Below are positions 12,215 through 24,200 of a stretch of 64,000 nucleotides of DNA, piece after piece. The DNA comes from Oegoconia quadripuncta. Its lineage: Eukaryota; Arthropoda; Insecta; Lepidoptera; Autostichidae. Both the position numbers and the translations under genes were made by a program. The DNA lies in contig OX438753.1 of assembly GCA_949316235.1 (NCBI GenBank), forward strand, positions 21,942,801-22,006,800, in the 5' to 3' direction. Numbering within the stretch: position 1 is the stretch's first letter; each line of letters begins with the position of its first letter. The notes under the pieces are model-generated. The model was given only the letters and a program-made list of their open reading frames with translations. It did not search any database and was not told the origin of the DNA.

Positions 12215-15200
12215 TCGCGATCACTCGATCCGAACCAAGACAGTTTCGCACAACGTTTAGAGTGCCAAGCCAATACGCCACGGGCGCTGCATACGTAGCT
12301 GTCGAATTAGCGGTAGCAGTTAAGCACAGCTAGGATTAGCGAAACAGGTTCGTAGCCGATACATGCAATGCAGGTAGACGTGCACTTTGTTAGCCAGAGG
12401 TCACTTATAACACAGTCACTTATTGCAATTGGTATTTGCTAAAAAAGATGGTTCACACAAAAACTCCACCTCGAAACCAATAGACTAGTCAAAATACTGG
12501 TTATATATGCTTTAATTTATTATAACTTTTGTAAAGAATATGTAACGTTTTTGTCACAAAATATTTATTTAGCACGGAACATAAAAATACACATCCGCTC
12601 GCAACAAGCGCGGTAACTCCTCTCCTCACCTTTTTGGTGTTGCGGGTGTCCATGGGCGGCGGTGATTGCTTTCCATCAGGTGACCCGCATGCTCGTTTGC
12701 CGCCCTAGTGTATAAAAAAAAAAAAAAAAAGGCGAAGCCGCGGGCGGAATGCTATTGACAAATATAACAGAAGGATGAAGAAAAAGGGCACAGTACAATC
12801 TGGCGGCCTTATCACTAAAAGCACACCCGCATGTCTAAAACTACGTCGATTAGACGAAGCCGTATGACATTTACCTTGTACATTCGACAACACAGTTAAG
12901 GTAACAGGCCTTTATTTATAAATGTACCAGTGTGCGAAGTGCGAGATTTGTCTCGTTTTTTTAACTTTACCATCGCGTTCGCGTTTACGCAAAAAATATC
13001 TACGAAAAAAATCGTTTTGCAAACTATCCGCTAGAGGCGCTGCACATTTCTTCAAACAAATCGTCACGTAAACGTGAGCGCGGTAGTAAAGTTAAGTCGG
13101 AACAAAACACACACTCCGCCCTCTGATGAGTTTTTTACCGTAAGGGAAAAAAATAGTGCATGTTAGGTTAGTGAAATTGTAGGTATTGGCATAGTTCGTT
13201 TTTTTTTTTTTTTTTTTTTCAAAACCATAATTGATTAAAGCGTTATTTGTGTCGTCTGACGGTCGCGTGTATAGCCTATTCCACATAATTACAACATAAA
13301 ACATACAAAAAAAAGCTAAACTACCTATGCCAATACCTTCCATTTCACTTACCTAATATCATAGCCTAGTTGTTATTTATGCAAATCATAGCCTAGTTGT
13401 TATTTATGCAAATCATAGCCTAGTTGTTATTTAGGCAAATCATAGCCTAGTTGTTATTTATGCAAATCATAGCCTAGTTGTTATTTAGGCAAATCATAGC
13501 CTAGTTGTTATTTATGCAAATCATAGCCTAGTTGTTATTTATGCAAATCATAGCCTAGTTGTTATTTAGGCAAATCATAGCCTAGTTGTTATTTATGCAA
13601 ATCATAGCCTAGTTGTTATTTATGCAAATCATAGCCTAGTTGTTATTTATGCAAATCATAGCCTAGTTGTTATTTATGCAAATCATAGCGTAGTTGTTAT
13701 TTTGTTACTTTTTAATAGTTCTTAACAATGTGATTTCTAATAAATGTAAATTGTTATGTACCTATTGTTATGTGTTTTAATTTGAATAAACTATTTTCCT
13801 TCAATAGAAGTATAAACATATACCCTGTTATTCATAAAAATTTACAAACGCTTTATAAGCCTGTTTTAGTTAAAGTATGTTTTGTCACTTTCTCTCATTA
13901 CAACATTTCCTTATGAAGGACAGCGACAAAACACACTTTAACTAAAACAGGCTTATAAAGCCTTTGTAAATTTTTATGAATAAGACGGATAGATCCTAAG
14001 AATTCCGTATTTTTTCTATAAGATATAGGTATTTTTAATTGTGTTTTATAAATTTGTTGTTTCATGTATATACTTAATTAAATATGTTCCTAAGATACAC
14101 AAGGGATACATCGAAACGAGACCATTTTTACTTGTACTTTTTTGATAGGAAACAATAAAAACAACATTTGTATAGGACATTCACTATTACACACCTTCGC
14201 CGCAGCCTTGCAGAAGTGGACCCTCTCGATGGTGATGATGGTATAGGCGTTGTGGTTCAAATACCTAATGAACTTCTCCAGGCAGTAGAAGCAGCATATG
14301 CCGCATTTTAGACCGCACTTCGCACAATCGGACCCCTTCTCAGCTCTTAGAGATAATCTAGGAGGTCATAATAAAATATCCTTAGACATACACACAGCGC
14401 CATATAGTTCCACAGTAAGCAACTATAGGCTTGTGTTGTGAATACCAGATGGTTGATATATTACATAAATACATTTTTTTTTGTAAATAAATACTTATTA
14501 TAAATGAAAACATCCATCACTCGGGTACCCATGTCCGTACAAGTTCTCGAGGCGTAAGCTCAGCTTTGCATTTGTGTGAGTGACGTCAAGCTGCTAGCGG
14601 TACAAGAGGTGAAGTGCGGCATGTGCGCGGCAGGGAAGCGACGCGCAGCGGACACGCCGCGCCTCAGGCCGCGTTTAAACAATGCGCGGGACGCGCTGCG
14701 CCACAAGCCGTATCTCTATCTGTGTGCACTCACACAAATGCAAAGCTGATCTTACGCCTCGAGAACTTATATGTCCTTTTGGTATAGTGGCCAGAATTGC
14801 TAACAACTATACCAAACAGGTCGTCAAATAAATAGATAACAGTAATTTATCAAATCATTTTGGAGGAAATTTAGCGAGTGATGTAGCCGTTCGTTTAGTA
14901 AAACACTTACTTGGCGTGTAAGTAGGTGAGTATAAGCCGCGGTATCTTGAACAGGGTGATCAGGAACGACCCTTTGGCGACAGATCCGAGGTGGTACTTC
15001 ACCAGTTTCCCAATAGAGTACAGCACCGGCGATGAATGTGAATTTGGGCCTCTGTGAATTAGTAACAATGGTGTCGATTCGGATGTACAACGAACTAACT
15101 AAATTTAAAGCAGATACATCCTTTTCTAACACTATTAACATGAAAGGGACGACTATAAATTAAGTACTGTCAAATTAAGTCCTGTCAAATTAAGTCCTGT

Positions 15201-18200
15201 CAAATTAAGTTAAGAGCTGTCAAAACAAGTCGCTCCGTAGTATTTTAATCGTGACGTCGCTAGGTGTACACCTAATATTGATAAAGAAGTGCTTGTTTTG
15301 ATCCTTTTACTTAATTTGACAGGACTTAATTTATAGTCGTCCCTTTCATGTTAATAGTGTTAGAAAAGGATGTATCTGCTTTAAATTTAGTTAGTTCGTT
15401 GTACATCCGAATCGACACCAATGTAAGTATAAAAACCAAATAACTCGACGGCATATTTTACATTTCGAGGGCGCCATGTTGGATGTGTTTACCATAATAG
15501 GCATCCTATGACACTCCAGAGATCAACACGAATCTAACGACACCGTGCATTTCAATACAGGTCAACCCGTTTAGGCTACAGAAGGTAACATAGAAATCTA
15601 CGTACATATACTCCTGTAGTGGAACTGCCTATGTACTTCTCTTTTTCTTTTTGTCACATCATTGTCATTAATTTAAATTACTACTCAACACTAGCTGTAT
15701 CAACAACCGACACTTTTCACTCGCGATTGACCACAAATGTACACGCAGACGGGAACATGCACGTACTTTTATGCACTCGTACTTGTAGGGGTTGTAACTG
15801 AAAACCAGTGTTTCGCTCTTTGAGTGATGTGCCACACTGAGTTATAACCCATTTGTGCTACTGCGGCACACACTCGCTCTTTGTATTTTCTAGTCTTTAC
15901 GTTTATTTGTATGTATATTTCTTTGTAATTTAAAAATTGTGTAATTGTGTGAACGCAGTGGCGTAAATAAATGCTTATCTATCTATCTACTCGAAAAACA
16001 TTTCCCCCCATCCTTGGACAGTCGGGTAAAAAAAGTATTTTTTTTTTTTTTTTTTTTTAATTAGAATGGGATCGCTCTTGTCAGTATCAGTCAAAAACTG
16101 TGAACACATGTTTAAGTACTCGGTTTGGATGGTGGTAGGGCATTTTAAATATCCGCCTGGTTAGCTACCACCATCTTATCTAAATCTGCCGGCAAGCAGC
16201 AATGTTAATAGCATTGTTGTGTTCCGGTTGTCAGAGATAAGATAGCCAGTCCCCCAAATGTGTTGGTGTTTCCGGGTTAGTACGCTTCCACCTTCACTTA
16301 ACATCAGGTGTGATTGAGGTCAAGTACCAACCCGTTGTGCAAAAAAAAACCACACCACTTTTCTTTAATTGCGAATGTCAGTCATAACCACTTTTGTTTA
16401 TGATCGTAGGTATAAACCACTTTTTACTGCAAAAATCAGTCAAAACAACAAAAAAAAAATAACATGTGAAAACGTCATGATATACAATTACCGCTCACAA
16501 CACCCTAAAGAAGAACATTTTCACCATTTATGTTTCGAATAAGAAATTAATAGACTGAATATCGCCGAGCGGCTCATGCCCATGCATTCTTATCATCTAG
16601 GTAATCAACAATTTTATAATAGCCTTTTGCACATAGTTTCAGTTTTTTTTTTTTCAGAAACCAAGACAAAGTATACATTGTCGCTTGACTATTTAACTTG
16701 CGGAAAACGCCACTAGTGGTTACCCATCCACGGACTGACCGCGCCCGACATGCTTAACTTGTTTTATTTTGAAACTTGACTGTTGTTTTATTTCGAAAAC
16801 CTAAGTGAGAGAGGGGTAGTGCTGAAAACCAGCGCTGTCAATTTCCATACGACATATTGGCAGCAAATCCCTTTGCTACAAATACATTTAATTATGCAAA
16901 TATACCTACGAAATTTTCTATCTTTGTTGGAACTTCACTAGTCGAAAAATCGACTCCACGAGTGCTTCAAAAGCTTAATTAACTCGTAGATAGCCCGTAC
17001 CGCTCCTTCGATCAAGTAAAATATATTAATCATGTCAAGGGCGAACTTAATAGTCTATTATAAATACAGTACCTTTCGAAATTACTTCCAATTACAAAAT
17101 AATCAATAGGTAACAAACAGTACACACTAAACAGTAAATAATTGAACAACAATCGACTTACCGAAAATACCAATGTGAGACGGCGCCAGCTATGGTCATC
17201 TGTTGGCATCCGAGAATGAACTCGCTACCCCATATGAGGCAGATGAGGCATATCCACCACATGCTCCTTATCCACATCGGATCGAATTCTATGGACTCCA
17301 GAGTGAAGGCTGTTGAAGAAAGGAGCTTAGTTCTATACATTTGATCTCATAGTCATACAGGGCGGTATTACATGATTGATGCCAGTGTGACGCCTTTTCA
17401 AGCTGTATCAATCTTAGTTCTATATAATGATGACATACTGAATATCAACGACATGAAAATCGCAGCATGATATTTAAGGCACTCTTGAAGTTAAGGGGGT
17501 ACCCTATCAAATGAAAAACAACATTACCCGCAAAGTAATCAACACTTATAAAACTAAACATACTTTTTTTAGGTACGTTCACGCCTAAGTTCTGCACGGC
17601 AGAGTTGTCCACGTGGTCGCCGGTGCCGTTGATGAAGAAGTTCGTCTTGTAAGGAATGCCGGGGTACTCTGCCGTGGCGAGACACACCTGGAAACGATGT
17701 CGATTTGCACAAATGGGTAGCAGCTGTGGCGATGGCCGTTAGTTCATTGTGGAAGCACCGAAATATACAAAAGTATCAGATGACCAAATATTTTAAAGAG
17801 ATCGGTGATTGTAATTAAACGGCATGCCCGCTATCGGATGCAAAGATACTGTACAAGATGGCGCAGGCAGGGGTAAGCAGACGATAATGATCGGCTGCCT
17901 ATGTCTACATGCTTTTGATAGATGGAAGTGCAGTATTAGCTGTAGTGAGGACGTTTTTTTTTATGCACGACGGGTTCGTACTTGACCCCAATCACACCTG
18001 ATGTTAAGTGAAGATGAGGTCGAAGGTGGAAGCATACTGACCCGGAAACCCCAACACATTTGGGGGACTGGCTATCTTATCTCTGCCAACCGGAACACAA
18101 CAATGCTATTAAAATTGCTGCTTGGCGGCAGATTTAGATAAGATGGTGGTAGCTAGCCAGGCTTAAATGCCTTAAATTGCTTAAAATGCCTTACCACCAA

Positions 18201-21200
18201 CCAAACCGAGTACCTACTTAAACATGTACCCCGCTGGGGATCGAACCCGTGACCTCCGAATCGTAAACCCAATGTTGTTTACATTGAGCCACGGAGGCGG
18301 TTAAACTGCGGTAGTTGAAGGACGATTGTAATATGATATTCCGATAATGCTTTCCAAATGATGGTATAAAAGTACCAACTCTGACAGCCCGCATTCATCA
18401 AGTACAAATATTTTTTTCTGTGTGCTGCATGGGTGAACTCCGCACTTATGTGTCTGTGTTTCGGAATGCTTGTATTGAAGCTGCCGCACTCTCGTTCACT
18501 GTGGTATCACGGAACGACTCGCAAATCTATATTTACATTTATTGTCTAGCTCAGGGTATCACACCACTTACCACAACGAACGACCAGAAGGTGAAGAACA
18601 GCACCAGGAAGAGGAATGTTATAATCGGCTGCAGGAACAGGGCCGGGATCGAACCCAGACAGTGCGCCGTCTCCTTGAAAAGCGCCGCCAGGAACGATAC
18701 TCGGGACCGCATCACGAAGACCAGGAGAAGTAGTATTAACTGCAAATATTATTGTTATACGGTAAAAGGTTTAAGGCTTCCCCAAGAGAGGATATTTTAT
18801 TCGCTAATTAAAGTAAAAGTGCTAAACATAAAGATAAAAATAAAGATTTTTATTATTATTAAAATACATATGCGTAAGAAACATTTTTTTTTTTGACATT
18901 GTCGCACAACTTTTTTTTTTTTATGATTGACTGGATTCGCGTTTGACCAATCTCACCAGAGGGCGGAGTGTGAGTTTTGTTTCGACTTAACTTTACTACC
19001 GCGTTCACGTTTACGTGACGATTTGTATGAAGAAATGTGCAGCGCCTCTAGCGGATAGTTTGCAAAACGATGTTTTTCATAGATACTTTTTTCGTAAACG
19101 CGAACGCGATAGTAAAGTTAAAAACGAGACAAAACTCGCACTTCGCACACTGATGGAAAGTGACGATGTGGCCGAAGATGAAGCACGCGATCCCAGTAAA
19201 TGCCTATTCACTCTGCTCTTGAAGATCCCAAGGTTGTAGGATTCAGGAAAGACTGACGCCGGAAGGGAGTTCCTTGCCTTGGCTGTTCGGATGATGAATG
19301 AAGGATCGAACTTCTTAGTGCGAATGTTCGGTATATTAACTATACCGGGCGTCCCAAAGTTATGGGACATGAAGGGGAAGTACCTTAAATATTGTAGATA
19401 GTGAATTTTGCTCAAAGAAGACTTTATGTTATTTTTAAAAGTTAGTAATTCTGCATTCATAGATTTTCTAAAAATTACTTGCTTCGGCTGGGAATCGAAC
19501 CGACTTAAATGTGAAAAAAAAAACACCCTACTTTTATGATGCCAATCGAAAGAATAGCTAAAAAATAATAACTCTGCCTAAGTAACATAGTATTTTAAAA
19601 GAAAGGAACAACATAAAATGATTGAGTCAAATTTCAAGAAAGTTATTTATTGCCGACGACGTTCGAAAAGTAGCGATATTATCATTCCAAAGATAGCATT
19701 GATTATTCGTAAATAAGTACCCACTTCATAAAATAGGTACTAACATAGTTTTCCTTATTATAAGTGCACGTGTAGATGAAATGATAAAACTTGTATTTCA
19801 ATACGTCCTCTGTAAGCTAGACAGAAGGCAAATTAAAAACAAAAATAAATAATTTATAATTTGAAAATGGAACAGTTTATGACAGCGTTTGTTTGAATGC
19901 ATACTTTTTAAGATATTTTAAAAAGAAGTGATATTTTTAAATGTTGTTCTTAAATTTGAAAATGGAACAGTATGTGCGAGCGTTTGTTTTTCGGATATTG
20001 ATCTGTTTAGTCTCAATTCACTTACACAAGTGTTATTGTGTTAATTTATTGCGAACATGGCATATCAAGTAAGTTTTGATCTAATGGAAGCATATTTTTT
20101 GAACGATAAAGATATCTCTAGAAGTTTGCGGTGGTATGGCGTAAAATATCCTGATAGACAAATACCGTCTCGTAAAGTTTTGAAAAGGCTTGTGAACAAT
20201 TTGAAAACTCTGGGACGTTTCGATAAACGCCCAAGAGAACCACAGCAAGAAAACCATACGATCAACGACGAAGAACTTGGTATTTTAATTTACTTTTCGG
20301 CTTTTCCGAAAGCATCGGTGAGAGAAGGAGAACATGAAATTGGAGTTTCAAAAAGTAAAATACACCGTGTATTAAAAAAACACGGTTTTAAGAGTTATGT
20401 TGAAGGACGATTGGTTCAAAAATTACTTCCGGGCGATACAGAAAGGAGAAAAAATTTCTGTCTTGATATCCAGGCACGATTGCTCGAAGATCCAAATTTT
20501 TTGGATAATATTATTTGGACAGACGAATCTAACTTTAGCAATAACGGTATGTATAACCGCAACAATAATCGTATTTGGTCTAAAGAAAATCCCCTACGAG
20601 TGACTGAAACTAATAACCAAGTGCGTTTTTCACTCAACTGTTGGTGCGGACTTTTAAAAAACCGGGTTTTCTTAATCCATTTTTACCAAGGAACCTTGAA
20701 CACAGAAAAGTATTTAGGAATACTTCAAATTTTAAGGGATAAGATAAGAAACCATTCCGCGGCGGAGCAAGAAAACTTAATTTTCCAACAAGATGGAGCT
20801 CCGGCTCATAATAGTCGGAGAGCAGCAGATTTTCTAAATGAATGTTTTCCTACATGGATTGGTACAAATGGACCGATTAGATGGCCGGCCAGATCCCCGG
20901 ACCTCACACCATTAGATTTCTTCTTTTGGGGATACGTGAAAGATATGCTATACAAAAAGCGATACGAGAACGTAGGCGAGTTGCAAACAGAATTGTGCCA
21001 TATCACATCGAGTGTTCACCATAAAATGATTAGAAAATCAACAGGCAGCGGGCTCATTAAAAGATTGGCGATTTGCGTAAGACAAGAGGGATCACATTTT
21101 GAGCATTTAATTAATTAATTTACAAAAAAATACCTACTTAATTGACTACGGCAGTTTCATGTATGTTTTTTATTTGATTAAAATGATTAATTTCACGTTG

Positions 21201-24200
21201 TTCCTTTCTTTTAAAATACTATGTTACTTAGGCAGAGTTATTATTTTTTAGCTATTCTTTCGATTGGCATCATAAAAGTAGGGTGTTTTTTTTTTCACAT
21301 TTGAGTCGGTTCGATTCCCAGCCGAAGCAAATAATTTTTAGAAAATCTATGAATGCAGAATTACTAACTTTTAAAAATAACATAAAGTCTTCTTTGAGCA
21401 AAATTCACTATCTACGATATTTAAGGTACTTCCCCTTCATGTCCCATAACTTTGGGACGCCCTGTATACGGGTGGAATCCCTCCCCACGCCTTATAATCT
21501 CTGTCCCTTATCAATATGTAAGTGGGTCGGAAAGAGATGCAAATAGTAGAGCGCTATTTGGCACACACAGTAGCCCCAGTTACTTTACATACGAGTGTGG
21601 TGGTTAGTGACCCTGACCGCTGTCTCGAAGTCGCGCGTTCGAATGTATGGATGTTTACAAAATAAATAAATAAATATTTCGGACACTTACACCAATCATC
21701 TAGTCCCAAACTAAGCAAAGCTTGTACTATGGATACTAGATAACGGATAAACATACATAAATATTTATATAAACATCCATGACTCAGGAATAAATGTTCA
21801 TATTCATCACACAAACATTTACCCGTCGCGGGATTCGAACCCGCAACCGTTGGTTTCGCTGATAGGGTCACTATCCACTACACCAATCGGTCGTCAATGT
21901 TTACAAAATGTATTTATATTTATAAAAATTAAATAAAGTTTTGTAAAACACATGTATAATAATTATTATTATATTATCTATCATAGACGAGCAGCATTAC
22001 TGCTGGTATGTCTATGTCAAAGTGTTGGAAGAGTTCACATTGTTCATTATGTTGTTATTCAGTCACTATTTTTTATTTTTTTTTATTTGTCCAATCTATT
22101 CTTGAACGAATTCACTGATTGGGCGGAAACAACCTCTTCCGGCAGCATTCCAGGCCTGAACAACACGGTTGCTCAGAAAGTGATGGGCGACATTGATGTC
22201 AGCGTGAGCGCGGTTTATACGCAAAATACAAGCCTAGTTGCTTAATGTATAACTAGATGGCGCTATTACACGTCCGAGTATATTTGTTTATTGTCATTTA
22301 TTTCACACCTGTCATCCCAATAAATAATATATATCAAACTAGGCAAAGATAACTAAAGAATAAACATACAGAAATGACTCGGGAATAAATTGATCCTATT
22401 CACAATACAAACTACCCTAGCGGGATTCGAACCCGACCGTTGGTTTCGAAGGCAATGTCATAACCTTTTTTTTATGTACAACGGGTTAGCACTTGACCTC
22501 AATCACACCTGATGTTAAGTGAAGATGAGGCCGAAGGTGGTAGTGTACTGACCCGGAAACCCCATCTTATTTGGGGGACTAGTTATCTTATCTCTGACAA
22601 CCGGAACACAACAATGCTATTAACATTGCTGTTTGGCGGCAGATTTAGATAAGATAACTAGACTATTTATTAATTAGATAGATTAACTTTTTTTATTAAT
22701 CTATTAACTAGATATTTGGCAATCATAAACTCAATACTTACAGTTATTATTGTCGCAATAATGGAGTACCAAAGGAAAGCTTTTTCATTCTTCAGAGATT
22801 CCTAAAAGAGAATATTAATGTTAAAAAAATTGTGGGGCAAAGAATAATCTATAAAATATTACAAATGTTAAAATTGACTTTTAAATTCTGCTAGGGTGTC
22901 CTAGTTTTCTATAGCATTTTGATAAGAATGTGAATTATTTGCCGCCTCAGCGGAAATCGTCAAGCTGCGTAAATATGGAGGTGTCGGTGGAGATCACCTA
23001 ATTGCGCTGTTTTCGATGTAGAAATGCTTGGGTCGTGGGAACGAGGCGTTCATATTCTGTTAAGAGTTATCTGACTCAGTCGTTGTCTGCGTCTCTTGTT
23101 AACGCATATCACGAACTTTGACCAAAAAATAAGCCTATGAGGGAGTTTTAGCCTATGAGGGACTGAGGGCAAGTTTTTATAAGTAAACTAAAATCTATTG
23201 TTTTTTATGCAAGATGGGTTCGTACTTGACCTCAATCATTTCTGATGTTAAGTGAAGATGAGGTCGAAGGTGGAAGCGTACTGACCCGGAAACCCCAACA
23301 CATTTGGGGGACTGGCTATCTTATCTCTGACAACCGGAACACAACAATGCTATTAACATTGCTGCTTGGCGGCAGATTTCGATTAAGATGGTGGCAGCTA
23401 ACCAGGCGGACATTTAAAATGCCCTACCACCAACCAAACCGAGTACTTAAACATGTACCCCGCTGAGGATCGAACCCGCGACCTCCGAATCGTAAACCCA
23501 ATGTTGTTTACATTGAGCCACGGAGGCGGTAGACGGTTGGCGGGGAGGAGGTAGTTTCTATTTAAGAGCTATGCTCTTGCTCGCTGCGTGCATTTTCTTT
23601 GACTTCCTGATACGACACGGCATTACCGTGCGTCATTTGGAGGCTCCACTGAAAACCAGCGTTGTAGTGAACGGCTACAACCCATGCTATGTTGGAGACC
23701 TTATTGTCTCCACGTTGCGACACCGACAATTAGATAGCAAACACAATGTTACTTTTCGTATGTGTCTCGACTGTTTAATACTTGTACCTGATTTTTTATG
23801 TCATAGATAGTCTTTCTGTCTTACTTTTTTTTTTACTTGTACCATGTACGTTCTAGGGGTTCTAGTCCTTCCTCTCTTCTTATATTATAGCGAATAATAA
23901 TTTGAATAACTTACGGATAAGAATGCGGTTGCGGCGAAGTCCTTTTGCCCAGTCCTCAACTCGTGGTACGTATACCAGAGCAGTGCTGTGCCAATGACGC
24001 TCACGATTGACACGAGGATCATGAAGATCCAGGACACGAAGGTGGCCAGTAAGTGGAGTATTGAAACCATGATTAGAGAGCATACTGAAAATGTTTAGAT
24101 AATGTACTAATTTTTTTTAGTAGTTCGTTTACACGGCTAATTTTGTATCTGCGTAACCTGTGCGAATTTTACTGACTCGAGTTCCACGGGCTGGCGCGGA

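Larger units (their letters stand above)
7204..12627 (-). mobile_element. Full-length CR1-like non-LTR retrotransposon, nested in another LINE 3' end
   Basis: A 5.4-kb element with ORF1 (12157-10976) and ORF2 (10583-7710), a 3' UTR of about 500 bp, and a (TTTC)n tail at 7205-7229, the short-microsatellite tail typical of CR1-type LINEs. Boundaries come from the interrupted host repeat: a different LINE tail stops at about 7203 and resumes at about 12628. AAAAGG appears at both edges on the minus strand and may be the target duplication. It lies in SLC44A1 intron 9 in the same orientation as the gene. The 5' part (12181-12627) is non-coding and holds a T29 tract on the sense strand. Confidence 0.8.

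Noticed and set aside
13360..13701. Possible CRISPR array (regular 27-bp repeats)
   Set aside because: The repeats are directly adjacent with no unique spacers, and the context is eukaryotic intron; it is a minisatellite.
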